In this document: piece after piece, positions 23,561 through 36,080 of the stretch | Numbering within the stretch: position 1 is the first letter of the stretch | Layout of the letters: every line of letters starts with the position of its first letter | Assembly (NCBI GenBank): GCA_020086605.1 | Contig: JACBWW010000003.1 | Location: 2,045,586 to 2,109,585 of the forward strand | Length of the DNA stretch: 64,000 nucleotides | Source: Lanius collurio | Lineage: Eukaryota; Chordata; Aves; Passeriformes; Laniidae | Direction of reading: 5' to 3' | The notes under the pieces: generated by a model | Told to the model about the DNA's origin: nothing | What the model saw: the letters and a program-made list of their open reading frames with translations, nothing else | Database searches by the model: none | Program-made: the position numbers and the translations under genes

Positions 23561-24128
23561 TGTGGTTTAACCCCAAATGGCAACCAAGCCCCACACAGCC
23601 ACTTGCTCACTCCCCCAACCAGCAGGATGCAGCTGAGAATCCAAAGAGTAAAAGAGAAAACTCATGGGTTGAGACAAAGACAGTTTAACAGGTAAAGCAA
23701 AAGCTACACACAAGCAGAATGAGGTATTTTTTTATCCCTTCCTATGGACAGGCAGGTGTTCAGCCATCCCCAGGAAAGCCGGGCTCTGTCACCTCTAACA
23801 GTGATTTGGGAAGACAAACCCTGTCGTTCTGAACATCCCTTCCCCTTCTTCTTCCCCCAGCTCTATATGCTGCACATGATGCCATATACTAAATAATATC
23901 TCTTGGATCAGTTGGAGTCAGCTGTCCCTGCTGTGTCTCCTCCCAGCTTCTTGTGCACCCTCAGCCTCCCTGCTGGTGGGGTGGGGTGAGAAGCAGGAAA
24001 GTGCAAGCACAGCTCAGCAGTAACTAAAATATCCTTATGTTATCAATGCTCTTTCCAGGAAAACAGAAAACCCAGCCCCACACTGGCTCCTGTGAAGGAA
24101 ATTAGTTCCATCCCAGTTAAAACCAGCA
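23561..24128 (-). mobile_element. Solitary LTR of an avian endogenous retrovirus
   Basis: The segment starts with tgtggtttaacccc and ends with gttaaaaccagca, so it has the TG...CA termini of a retroviral LTR with imperfect terminal complementarity. I recognise the internal wording ('aactcatgggttgagacaaa', 'ggcaggtgttcagccatccc', 'gctggtggggtggggtgaga', 'aagcacagctcagcagtaac') as a widespread bird ERV LTR, probably ERVL-like. The promoter-like TATA element reads on the minus strand, so the LTR is in minus orientation. No gag, pol or env sequence flanks it, so it is a solo LTR left by recombination. The five bases outside each end agree at only three positions, so the target-site duplication has decayed. 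Confidence 0.82.
23871..23879 (-). promoter_or_regulatory. TATA-like box of the LTR
   Basis: On the minus strand this reads catatagag, in the place where related bird LTRs carry catataaag, followed downstream by a G/A-rich ctgggggaag stretch. It has a substitution relative to the usual TATAAA, so the promoter is probably weakened. It defines the orientation of the LTR. Confidence 0.45.
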
Positions 24129-24610
24129 TATGTATGTAGTGACACAGTCTATTTCAAACATACTGGCACTTTGCATACAACAGTATAATTTATAATGAGG
24201 CATCTGGAGTTCTTTGAGCTCTTAACAGAATAAAACACCCATGACTGTGTGATTCTCTTACCAGTCATACCATTGCCATTCTTCCACCTGGTGAATTCAA
24301 TATAAAACATCTACAAGCCAGCCTTAGCAGTTTCAGGCACTGTCTTTAGGTCATGCTGACTGTCTCAGTAACCTTGAGTACACTAGGATTCAAAGACAGT
24401 ATGGTTAAAGACAGGGAGCATCAGCTGAGAAGTAAATAGGACCCTGAAGTGGGCTTAGAAAACCCCCCAGGATAAATAAAAATCCCTGTCTTTCTGAAGG
24501 AGAAGAAAAGTACCTGGGAACCATGTACTTGATGTACTTCCAAGATTCTTTGGACTTCCTTGCCTGACAGTCCCAGTGTTTCAGCAGTGCAGAAACTTAA
24601 TGGAATTTTG
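24129..24610. other. Unique spacer between LTR and CR1
   Basis: Nothing recognisable was seen in this AT-rich stretch. Confidence 0.5.
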
Positions 24611-24727
24611 TAGAATCACAGAACCACAGTATGACTTGGGGTTGAAAAGGACATTAAAGATCATCTAGTTCCAAACCCTGTGATGGCCACCTTCCAGGGA
24701 CACCTCACAGTAGATCAGGTTTCAAAT
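24611..24727 (-). mobile_element. CR1 LINE 3' terminus
   Basis: The plus strand starts with tagaatcacagaaccacagt (the octamer tail in reverse) and continues 'gacattaaagatcatctagt', 'tccaaaccctgtgatggcca' and 'agtagatcaggtt', which is the avian CR1 3' end in minus orientation. Only about 117 bases remain. Confidence 0.9.
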
Positions 24728-25612
24728 TTGTATAACCCAGATGGGGCAGCAACCAGAACAGAAAGGGAGAATTTAGCAAATGTAAATATTTGTGTTTAAA
24801 TAATAATGTGAATAGTTCCTTCTCCTGTTGTCATACCAATGGAGAAATGTGTTCTGTTTCATTTGTGTACCTTTTGAAAAGGTTTATACATTTTGCCTTA
24901 TAGTATTGAATGGGGAATGACTTAGGCTATAAAAATATGGAAATCCAAAGTTAAAGCTTAGCTTTCACTTAACCATTACAAAGGCATGCTCCATGCCTTG
25001 GGACTTCTCATTGCAGGTTTTAGAAACATCTCCTAAAGTGGCACTGAATGTGGGATTTGTGTGGTGCTGTTCCTACCTGTAAAATGGGATAGTATAGCTA
25101 TGGCTAATTTCAGCAATTCCTATTCATGTTAAATAATTTCTTGACTTCAGTAGGATTGCTTGCCTAAGCGAGAGACTCCAAACAGGCTCGTAGAACAGTG
25201 GCAACAGGGAAGGTGTGAAGTATCTATTATTATTACTTTAGAGAAGCTTATCTTGTATGAGATGGCTCATGTTTCAGGCAGTCTGCATAACTAAACTAAA
25301 ATTCCTTGGCACTTTCATTTGATTTCTGCAACACGACACTGCTTGATTCCATCACAGGATGAAATAAATTGAAAGTTCTTTCTGAAATCTGAGGTCTAAA
25401 TAAAGCATATGTTAAGTATAGAAATATTTTAAATATATTAATTCTATATGATACTAAAATGTAGTGTTTTAGCTGTATGTTTCTGGTTGTCCATCTATGT
25501 GCAAGAAATTGTCTACATTTGAATTTTCACCTAATATAAAAATATTTTATGAATTCTAGAAGCAGGTGGATACTTCATTGGTTACTCTTTACATGTCAGA
25601 GATGAGACACTG
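24728..25612. other. Unique AT-rich DNA
   Basis: No gene or repeat family was recognised between the two CR1 fragments. Confidence 0.5.
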
Positions 25613-25800
25613 GTGAGGCACTGGAATGGGTTATGCGTGGAAGTTGTGGATGCTCCATCCATGAAGGTGTTTGAAGCCAGGTCAGGTTGGGCTTTGAGCA
25701 ACCTGGTCTACTGAAAAGCGTCCCTGCCCATGGCAGGGGGATTAGAATTAGATAATCTTTAAGGTCCCTTCTAATCCAAATCATTCTATGTTTCTGTGTC
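25613..25800 (+). mobile_element. CR1 LINE 3' terminus
   Basis: Plus-strand match to the CR1 3' end: 'gaggcactggaatgggttat', 'tgtggatgctccatccatga', 'gggctttgagcaacctggtc', 'gtccctgcccatggcagggg', 'gataatctttaaggtccctt', ending 'aaatcattctatgtttctgt'. It is well conserved relative to the other copies, so it is probably one of the younger insertions, but it is 5'-truncated to under 200 bases. Confidence 0.93.
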
Positions 25801-28800
25801 ATAGACACTAATTAGTCTTCTCAGCAACCCCTACCCTTGTGTTTTGTAGTACATAGACAAAATTTTACGCAGCAGTAATAGTAAAATAAAAGACCGGGGG
25901 AAGATAATTTATTTTCCTTCTCTTTTTTTTTTATAGTTAGCTTTCAGTGGTAATGTGGAGTAGAAACTAGAAAAGAACTGTGAATGTGACTGTTCCTAGC
26001 CACCAGCTTAGTTTTAAGACTGCTTTTTTGAGTGGGGATAGGTGCCTGTGTTAGCATTTGGGATTGGCAGAGCTCTCCTGCCTGGCAATACGGAAGAATC
26101 TGAGAAGAGGACGATTTTGATTCTTTCAAGTCTGAAGGTGAAATCTGCAGTGCCATATGGATAACATCAGATCCTTCACTCTGTGAGATCTTTCCAGTAC
26201 GTATTGCAAAGGCAAACTCATGCTCAGTCTTCAAGGCTGAAATCTTAAAAGCAACTTCTAAATTTTCACCCTCATGCAGATTTTGCTTGTGTGTGTCACC
26301 TACAAGTGCAGCCTAGAGGTGTAAGCAATCGGAGGCAGAATCAGGGATAGTAAAATATATGGATTCCAAGAAAAAGCATAACAAAGTACCTGTGTAAGCC
26401 AAAATTTAAAAACAATCCATAAGTGTGAGGGGAGCCATTAAAAGAGAGGATTGAAGAGGGAAGAGATTTAACAAAATGCAAGATAAAAGGCACATAACAA
26501 ATATCGGAGATTGAAGGCTGGATTGGAAGAAAGCACAACTAATGTTAGAAGGCAAAATGGCTGGCTGGAAGGGAGCTGTACACTGTCAGCTTAAAGTATA
26601 CTTTCAAGATCAGCTTAAGTTGATCTAAATTCCAGCTGCTTCTTCAAAAGGAGTCCTGCACAATCCTCCTTTCTTCAAATGGTGTGCTGCAACTGGTAAT
26701 ATAAAAAAACTTTAAAATTTATCCCAGTCAGATCCTTGGTCCATCTCACTAACTGCTGTATTAACACTACAGCTGCCTCAAGGCAAAGTAGAGGGGAGGC
26801 ATAGGAAAAGGCAGCATAAAATTTACTTAGGCTGATGACGGATCTGTGCTCTTGGTCTGCAAGTCCTGGTGAGATTCTGAGTTATAAATTATTTAGAAGA
26901 GAGACTGGCTAGGAAGACATGGAGTGGTAACACAATGCAAGGAAGAAGCCACCTGGGACACTACTTAAAGTGAGCAGTTAAAATGGCTGCATGGAAATAA
27001 AAAATATGATAAAAACACTTAGGAGGCAAAATCAAGCATTTAGAAGTCACAAAAAGCCAGTATTTATGTTGTCTTTGTATTTAATTCAGTATCCATGGGC
27101 ATGCCTGCTGATGCAGTCTTTAGTTATATGGCCCAAATAGGGCATTTTTCCTACTCCTCACAAGCAGCTACCCTGTCCCTCATGACCTCTGTTGAGCAGA
27201 GCAGTGCCTGTGACCTGGGGCTTACTTCACCTCCTTGTATCATAAATGACTAAGTCCAGTGCTCAGCTGTCCCACAGGAGGCTTCAGGCTTCCATCTCAC
27301 ATCCTTCACGTGCATCTCGGTCGTGGGCTGCCAGCATATTCCATGGTGACTTTTTATTAACCCAGTGTTGCACCCACTGTTTTATTAACCCAGTGTTTAT
27401 GGCTCCCAAACAAAACATCTTTCTGCCCCTTTTGTCTTAGAGCTGCACCTGCAGTGTGCTATACATGTGCAGAATGTGTTAAGCTTACTTTTAAATGGGA
27501 ACGTATGCTTCGAGTTTCTTGTGGAATAAGAAGAAACAATATAGAAGGATAAAAGTATATTCAGGATAAAATGTCTTCAGAGAAAAGGAGGCAAAGATTA
27601 GAATATGTTTTGTAATGAATGAAATATAAAGCTCCCAGGATGTATTGGTTATCTTTTTAATGCTGTGTTTTAAAATATTAAATGGAGAAGTTACATTATG
27701 CAGAAATACACAGACACATGCTAAACCACATTATGGATTTCATTCTTTAAAAGGGAGGGTTGAAATAAAGCAGTTTACCCAGCCCTGTGAGAAATAAGAT
27801 GCTAGCAGATGATGTCATGCTGTCTAGACTGGAATAAAAGATGTATTTTAAAAAGTCTTAGCTAACTGTTTTAAATAAAATATTTTGAAAGTCTAAGAAA
27901 TCATAAGTGTTAGCTGATGATCTTAGATTTTACTTTGATCATGTTCTATGGGTTCTGGTCTTTTCATAACATATTTTTTAAAAACTTCATTTTCTCGCTT
28001 TAAACATACCTATAGAGAATTGCATGCTCATAAAAAGATATGACTGATTCTTCTGGGTTATCCAGTTCAGTCCCTTGCTTTTGCAGCCAAGATGTCATAC
28101 AATGCCTTTCATGTACTGATCAAACTTCTTCTTACAACTATTTAGGGATTTTTTTACTTCTCATACTCCATTTGGAGGCTGTTCCAGTTTTCTGGTTTCT
28201 TTTCTTCTTAAATATGTTCATGGCCTGCTTTTATTACTTTGTTTTTGGACTACTTGAGCTGTTGTACTTGAGCTTCAATGTAAGATATTTACTGACTCAG
28301 AGTGTCCTGCTCACTGCCAGACTTAAAAAGCAAACTTCTTGCTGGACAGAGGTCAGCTCTAGGGATGACTCCTAAATTCTTGTAGGGGATAGACAATGGT
28401 GTAGAGTTATTCACAATAGGTTTCTGGTCATACTGCCCATTTATGGATGACTGACTTTAAACCAGACTTCACTACTGACCTTCAGAGTGTAAATGATATA
28501 TGTCAAGAGCCTTACCCACATTTCTCTTTTGGGAGGTTTGATCTTCCAGTGCGCAGTGCTCCGTGAGGTATTTTGCAGACTCATTTTCATTTGGCTTAGT
28601 TCTTGTTTCTCACTATAAATAGTTCAAGTAAGACAGAAAGAATCTTTGTTTATAGTTTGAAAAAAAGTCCTGTTTCCCCTTTGGATTAAATTTCAGTTTA
28701 TGAGAGTTGAGTTCTTAACATACAATATCCTAAGCATTAGCCTTTCAAACAGGAGGTGGCCATTATGCTCTAAGCAAAGTTATTTTCATATCAGACTATC

Positions 28801-29058
28801 TAATATTCTTAATCAAGAATGCATTGGTTTTCATGTAGCTTTGGCATTCATACTTCATTTGGGAAGCCAGAAATTACTAACTTTTGATTCTGGGCACATT
28901 TTCTGTTTTCAAAATTGAAGGGAAGGGAAGACATATTTTTTATTTGTGATCCTTAAAGTATAATGTAAACAGTGAACAGGAAATTCAAGTGGCGGGCTTT
29001 TTTATGTTTATTTCAATTTCAATTTATTTCAAATGGCTTTTAAAAAGCAATGGGTACC
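25801..29058. other. Unique non-coding DNA
   Basis: No gene, RNA or transposon was recognised. A 28-bp-period direct repeat lies at 27352-27397. The longest open frame (about 111 codons from 28040, plus) is hydrophobic and T-rich, with no known family. Confidence 0.5.
27352..27397. repeat. 18-mer direct repeat, period 28 bp
   Basis: The 18-mer ttttattaacccagtgtt occurs exactly at 27352-27369 and 27380-27397. This indicates a recent local tandem duplication or replication slippage. Confidence 0.9.
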
Positions 29059-29562
29059 AATGTTGGCATGCTCTCAGCCTGAGTACTGTGTGCAGTTCTG
29101 GGGCTTGCAGTTTAAGAAAAATGTGAAGGTCCTTGAATGTGTCCAGAGGAGGACAGCAAAGCTGGTGAAGGAGCTGGAACATACATCCTGTGAGGAGCAG
29201 CTGAGGACTTTGGGCTTGTCTGTTGTGAAGAGGATGTTGAAGTGTGACCTTTCTACAGGTTCCTAAGGAGAGGACATGGGGAGGGAGGTGCTCAGCTCTT
29301 CTCCCAGTGACAAGACACATGGAAGTGGTTCAAAACCGGACCAGCAAAAGTTCAGACTAGATATGAAGAAGCATTTCTTTACTGAGAGGATGCTCAAACA
29401 TTGGAACAGGCTACTTGTGGAGGTAGTTGATGCCCCAAGCCTGTCAGTGTTTAAGAGGTATTTTGACGGTAGCGTGCTTGAACTTTTGTTCAGCCCTGAA
29501 GTGGTCAGGCAGTTGGACTAGATGATTTTAGGTTCCTTCCAAATGAAATATTCTATCCTTTC
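29059..29562 (+). mobile_element. CR1 LINE 3' portion
   Basis: Plus-orientation CR1 from within the C-terminal part of ORF2 to the 3' end. Recognised wording includes 'gcctgagtactgtgtgcagt', 'gtgtccagaggaggacagca', 'cccagtgacaagacacatgg', 'tctttactgagaggatgctc' and 'ggcagttggactagatgatt', with a worn tail 'aaatattctatcctttca'. It resembles the subfamily of the minus-strand copy at 14.1-14.65 kb, including its terminal ORF2 phrases. Confidence 0.92.
29066..29521 (+). pseudogene. CR1 ORF2 C-terminal remnant with one stop
   Basis: One frame reads through the terminal part of CR1 ORF2: P-E-Y-C-V-Q-F-W-G, then V-Q-R-R-T-A-K-L, then L-E-H-T-S-C-E-E, all typical of the region following the reverse-transcriptase core. 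A single in-frame TAA near 29264 interrupts it. The same frame then continues with P-S-D-K-T-H-G, H-F-F-T-E-R and W-N-R-L-L-V-E-V. The endonuclease and catalytic reverse-transcriptase parts are absent, so the copy is dead. Confidence 0.8.
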
Positions 29563-30435
29563 ACAATTTTTTTCAGTTTTCTATTTCTGTTCTTTTTCAA
29601 AAACCAAGGAGTAAACTCATGATATTGAAAGTTTTAAATAATTTGCAACTTTTAAGTCGTAAACCCTGTGTGTGAAATATTTTGAGCAAGTTTATACATT
29701 AATATATTATACTCATAGTTAATGTTTACATAAAGTGGAATTATTGCATTTTTCGTTTATAAAATACCAGTTCTTTGTATATTACTTGTCATTATTTTTC
29801 TGGTGGAAATTTAACACGGATGGATAAGATACAGTTATGTTATATTTATTAGATATTTCTAAATGCCACAGTAAGTAGTATCTGCTCTGACAATGCTATA
29901 ATACTACTACAAAAAGCAGTATCTGAAACAGTAAAATTCCACAGTGAATGAAGCAGCTGGAACTGCAACTCGGATCAGCTGCCCAACACCAAACACTCCT
30001 TTCAGCTTTCTCCTGGGGCCATTGACATTTGCCTTGCCTGCAGAATGACTATGCATGTTATCTGCAAGGCATTAATCCATTAGTAATGAGCCACCTTTAA
30101 TCCTGGTGTAGATATGCTGTTCGTGGAAAAGTGTGTGTGTGTCACAGAATTCAGATTTCTGTGTACCTACGTGGGCAAATAAGTTCCCTCATTGGATTTG
30201 TCCCATTTAACCTAGTGGGACTGCGGTTTCACGTTTGGGTGTTTGTAGGAGTCAGCTCTGAGTCATATTTGTCCTGCAGACCTGGGCATGGAAGGGATTC
30301 AAAATCCATGTAGGGGAATAGATTGCCAGTGTGTGCATGCACAAAGGTTAGGGCTGGGAAGGAGCTTGGAGTCCTTAGCACTGACTCTGTTCATCAATCC
30401 AGGATGTTTATGCTGGCTAATATTGCTGTAATTAA

Positions 30436-30507
30436 AACAAAACAAAAAAACCTCAACAACTACAAAAAAAAAAAACAAAAACAAAACAAAAAAAAAATTA
30501 AAAAATT
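30436..30507. repeat. A-rich low-complexity tract
   Basis: About 70 bases of A runs separated by single C or short ACAAC units. It generates lysine-rich and phenylalanine-rich artefact frames. Confidence 0.85.
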
Positions 30508-31024
30508 AACTATAGATCTGGAAAAAATATAATTATATGTCATGGCAGTGCCCAATCTGTTTTCCTGGGATGCTTTGGATGCTTTTTGATTATGAATTTC
30601 TTTTCCACATGCTGTTGCTATGGTAAGAATCAGCACATTAGGGAGAGGTATCATAGCAAATAATGTCATAGAAAGTAACCTGTAAGAGCTTTGTGTTTCA
30701 TGGGGCAGCATAGAGTTCATAGTTTGGAGTTATTACTGAAGCCCTGTGAAAAGAGTTTTCAAATTGTGTAGCATCTTATTATTTGGGGATTATTTTTACA
30801 TGACCAAAACAAATCAAGAAAGTCGACCTTTTTATCAATAAGATTACATTAACTACAAATTAATTCTTACCTCCTTTAGAAAATATTAGATCTTCCATAA
30901 ATCAAGAGGGAAAAATAAAATGAAGAAAAAAAGAAGAAAAAAACCAAAAAGAAATACAATAGGGCAATGGAGATGAAGCTAAGGAAAGCAAAATCAACGA
31001 TTTTCAGCTTTTGTGGAGAATATC

Positions 31025-31040
31025 GGGGGGGGGGGAGGGG
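31025..31040 (+). repeat. G11-A-G4 run, G-quadruplex-capable
   Basis: Eleven G residues, one A and four G residues satisfy the G3+N1-7 pattern for a quadruplex on the plus strand. The tract continues as purine-only aaggaggagcagagga. The exact run length is likely unreliable in assembly. Confidence 0.7.
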
Positions 31041-34000
31041 AAGGAGGAGCAGAGGATGATGATGTAAACCAAGGTTTCCTCAACTTGACTTTTAGTAATC
31101 AAATCATGATAAAATTGGATGAGTGCAAGAACTTGGAAATACCAGCTGTGGTCTGTAATGGGATGCCAAGCACCTACATAGTAAAGATTGATCAAAGTGG
31201 TTGAGTATTGAAAAACAGGTGGCATCTTCAGATGGTTCCAGATCTAATTGCTGCAACTCCATTACCAAGAGTACTCGTGTACTACAGTCTGCTAAGCAGA
31301 GAGCCTGTTGAAAAGAGTTTCAAATTTACTGAACATAAGTTACCTACACTTCAAAATGTGGTGAAATAAGCTTATCATGAGATGAGGCTCTACTTTTAAA
31401 ATAGTAACTGTAGTTACAGGTTAATTATATGCATGAGGAGAGGTGAAGAGGGGATTAGAGACTCCCAAGTTTTGTTTGTAGCCAAAGACATGGGAGGACA
31501 GGCAGTGGCTGTGTTGGAAGGTCAGGAGATCAAAGGGAGTCCTTATTCAGTGTTAGAAGAGAGTGGGTTTGCCACACAAGTCTAACTCCAATTCCTGGAA
31601 ACAGGAGAAGACACCGGAGAAAAATCTAGGAGAGGGCTGCTGTTTCTTTCCAGAGTTATGGGCTTTGGATACAGGAGACGCCAACCTGACCTGCCCATTT
31701 GATAGCCAGAAATAGAGAGACTGACCAAGAGAGTTTAATCCAAATTTAATGTTTGTCACCACAAAACTGACGTGTTTTTTTATAAAAACGGTTCCATCAA
31801 TTCAGATGTTGCTCTAAACTGCCACCTAAATGCTATATAGAAGAGTAGCTCTGTGATATTAAGCCATTAAAATGGAAAGTCTAAAAATATGTTTAGTTAG
31901 AGGTGTAGTCAATTCTTCAGACTACAATGACTTCACTGATTTTTGGAGCAGACACCCCCTGAATTGCAGTCAGTGGCCTCATGCCAAGCCCAGCATCCAT
32001 TCGGAATCACACAGAGTTTGAACTTCAGTAGTGTTTTAGCAATGTGACAGCCTTGCTGTCAAATGTCCTGGCTGCAATTTGCTCACAGTGACCTCATTCA
32101 GACCCACCCATGTGTTTCAAGGGTTAGCTTTCTGCTGTTTAGCTGCTGTTTTGATCCAACATACCAGATCTCACTTGCAGGATGGTTTGAAACCCTCAGA
32201 GCAGCAAAGTTGTGGTGAAGGTGCCTCCTTGGCAGCAGATGAACTATTTTTCTCCCAAGGAATGCTGCTGCTTGTTTGATCCTCCCACCTGTAAGCATAA
32301 GTGCTCTCACATAGTGTGAAGACAATGGAGTTCAATACTAACTAGAGTTGAGGAAGCAGGAGGATAAGCTGTCCAAAAACTTAGTCTTCTTGGAAAATCC
32401 CACTCTAACATCACTCACTAACTTCCATCAATATTATAGAGGATTTTACGCTGAAGACCTCTCTGAAAATCCTGTTAACCTTCTGTCTTTGTCAATCTTA
32501 GATGTGGATATTTCAAATCAGAGTGCAGAACTACTGTTATTTTCAGACTGTTGGCAATGTGCTTCTTGCCTTCCTCCTCTTGTCTCCTGTAACTCTTGTG
32601 TTCATTTGCTGATATCAGACACATCTGCCAGGAGAATGTGAAGCTCAAAATACAATTCAGTCCCTAGAAATTTCTTTCAGATGGGTGGGTGGACAGGTGA
32701 GGAGAACTCTGCAGATGGTCTCTGATGGGCTCCAAGCCTTGACAGCTCCAGACCCACAGCATATTCCAGCTGGAGGAGTCAGACAGTGGCTGGACCTTCT
32801 TAGACAACTGACAGACTTGCAATCAACAGAAGTTTGTACACCCTCTTTGTAATGTTTTTGTCCATAAGCCTGATATGATAACCACCCACATCTTTCATGG
32901 CTAACCATGGCATTCCGGGATGCTTGGAACTCTGCAGACCTTTGTTTTCTGCTGCAACTTTTGTTAGAATTGTGCTAATTTGCATTGTTATGACAGATTC
33001 TGGTGAGTTTTGAATAGTCATATGTTTCACTAAATTGTTTATTTAAAATGCTTCTTTGAGAAGGGTGTTATTTTGATTTTTTAAAATATGGACTTCTTTG
33101 TAGTCCTGTTTTGAGTATGTCTTCTGACACATGAAACTTTCATTATCCTTTAATTATTGATAGGAAGCACTTTCTTACCAGCATAGCACTTACATACAGT
33201 GAAATCACTTTTCAGGAGAAATTACTGCAAGCAGTTTTTGGATGAGTTTCAGTTTTGCAAATTGCTTAGGTTTTTTCCCTTTTGTTTTTTCTTAGTATCC
33301 CATAAATTATGGCACAAATTATAAGCAAGATCGTTATGCTGTCATGAATCACTCAAGTACTAATGGCCTAATGCACTAAGCTTTAATTAGTAATATTGTA
33401 TTTTTAAAAAGACAGTATTGTGAATGAAACCTGAACATGCACTGTTTTATAACTGGGCTTCCCAGAAGATTTTAAATGGATTCCTCTTCTTAGTATGTTT
33501 TTAAATAATTGATACGGCCACTTCAAGCCCTTAGTAGACAAACAAATTATTGGCTGCTGGTGACTAAATTTGGTTTGGGCATAATAACTTCACAGAGACA
33601 TGGCACTGCATACATCTGCTGCTCTAATTAGAAAGTTTGCCTAGGGTGCTTGTATCAGAAAGAGTGGGAAAAAATAGTGCTCCACAATCTGTTGTAACAG
33701 AGTGATTCCTGCAAAATGTGATTTATACAAGATTTCTGTTTAACCCTTTCACTTCTACAGGAACATTCTGATACCATTTTAGAAAATTTTATACAGGCAG
33801 GATAGTACTGGCCTTACCTGAATGAACTCCCTGCTTGGAAATGCCACTTTTGTGTGCTAGATTTAGAGCCTGAAAGTGCATTGTTCCATGGTGCAAAAGA
33901 CCATTTTTTTGTCTTCTGTAGAACAGGCCATTGAGCCCATTGCTGCTCTGTCCTACAGAAGTCTGCTAAGAGGTCTTGAGCTGCTCCAGCCACAGAGAAT

Positions 34001-36056
34001 AACCAGCAACCCTAGAGCTATATCCCCTTATTCCAGGTAGGCTCTCAATTTATGATTTTTTAATACGGATAATGAAAATCAGGACTAACAGCTTAAAATG
34101 AGTTTTGGTAGCCCAGTGACAGCCATATGTTTTTGGGGCAAACTTGTTAAGCTGGGACTAAAAGCAGCTGTTGTGAGACATTGATCAAGTGCATCTTGTT
34201 TAACTGGGGAACACACAGCACTGGAAACCAAGCCCCTTCTTTACTGGAGTGGTTGGAATTCATCCAGTTGAACAGCATTCTGCTCAAACGAAATAGCTGT
34301 TGTTGTGGGAAGAATTAATTGGAAGTGTACAAGTAAGATTGGCTTTTCTTGTTGCTGACTTTAATTTACCAATTCACCGAATATATCCTGGAAAATGATC
34401 AGTTTCAACAAATACCATGTGTGTTCCATGACAACACACAGCAGGAGTTTGGTGTCCTGGAACTATAATATATTGCAGCTTTCTGGCTTGGTGAAGAGTG
34501 TAGAGAGCTAGATCTTGTTCTCCTTAGACCTCATTTAAGCTAGTAAATAAATAGTTCTAGTACAAGGCACTTTAAGGGACCTGAAAATGAAGCAAAGTGG
34601 AATTTAATTTGAAGAAAAGAAAAGAAATTATGCCAAAAATGTTTATGCTTTGGAGGAAGTGAGATGTGGGTAGCCACAGGAAATTCCCTGTTATCAACCA
34701 ATCCGAATGTTGCAGAGAATAGACAAATGTCTTAAAGGCAGGTAAAAGTGTTGTGGGAGATGAAACTCTTATTTTACATGTCAAATTATCTGTTCATACT
34801 ATGTTATTGTGAAACAGCAAAGAGGCAGAGCAGCTCTTCATATATGCTAATGAAATGTTTATGAAAGTAAAATCCAATATCAGAAATTGAAGAAATGTTG
34901 CAACCTGAAACCAAGGTGTTCTTCGGAATATCTGTTTTTATTTTGAAATTTCCTTATCCATACCTTTACAAAGAAAGGAGGAAGCAGTATGATGCTCACA
35001 TATATTTATAGACACAAGGCCTGACATACAGCTGGATTTGAACTTATTTCTTGTATGGTTTTATGCTCTAGCTAATCCAAGTATTTAAGTAGATTGTTAA
35101 CTCAATGGCCAGTGTAACTGTGAAAGTATTTGTCTTGTTTTCAAGACCACCAATGATGATGGTAAAATGGTAAAATATAGAATATTTATACATACCTACA
35201 AATTTGTCAATAAAGAGCATAAAGTCATTATATTATTTCCATGAAATATCAGAAATTTTGTAAATAATAAAAAATATAGTAATTTTGTTCCAGAATATAG
35301 GGAGGAATTAGAAAGGAAAGAACGAGAGGGAGCTACAAATTGTCATTTATTTGTTCCCCCAGCAAACACCTAGAAAATCAGAGAAATCTTATTGGAATTA
35401 TGAGAGACTTTAGATCATCTGGAGTTGAAGTTAAGTTTATTTTCCCTGTCAGGTATGCTTATAGTCTTATATTTATGGGTATTTGAGAGGTTTTTACTGT
35501 TTAATGTCTGCTGAACTGAAATATATGGTTCTAGGGAGGATCTCACAAGGGAAGACCATATAAAATTCCTTTCTTATCCATCTAAATGATTCTGCCTTTT
35601 CAGTGAGTCATTAGCTTTTATGCAGTGTGCTGTGTTCATTTGTGGACTAATTTTTGTCATATGTATTATTCATGTTGTGACTGGTATTCAAGTTTTATCA
35701 GTGACTTCAGTGTCCAAAAGAACATTGGAAAGAATAAGGAACATAATTTTGAATTCTCTACATACTTGTTCATATTGGGCATACATCAAGACTTTTTGCA
35801 TATCCTTTCTCAATCACTCTTGATACACAAGCAAAATTGAATTAAGTATAGGATGGTATTTCAGCAGCAGCAAAGATGCATTCCATTTTCATTTGTCCTG
35901 ATTGCCTCATCAGCACAAAAGACCATATATACAAGCAATTTCTTTTCTGCCTTTCACAAGTCCCCAGACACTGGTACAAGACCAAAAGCATAACAAGAGG
36001 CGGTTTTTATGCTCAAATTAATTCGTCGTTTCAGAAATCATCACTCTACAAAAACT

Positions 36057-36080
36057 AAAAAAAAAAAAAAAAAAAAAAAA
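36057..36080. repeat. Poly-A tract (A24)
   Basis: A run of 24 A residues preceded by aaaact. It could be the tail of a processed retrocopy, but no AATAAA signal, recognisable gene sequence or target-site duplication was seen nearby, so a mononucleotide repeat is the default reading. Confidence 0.9.

Larger units (their letters stand above)
29563..36056. other. Unique non-coding DNA with simple repeats
   Basis: No exon or transposon was recognised. A-rich simple sequence lies at 30436-30500 and 30905-30955, and a G-run at 31025-31040. Two stretches (30045-30120 and 33340-33650) are rich in homeodomain-type sites and look like conserved non-coding sequence, but this cannot be tested from one genome. 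Confidence 0.5.
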
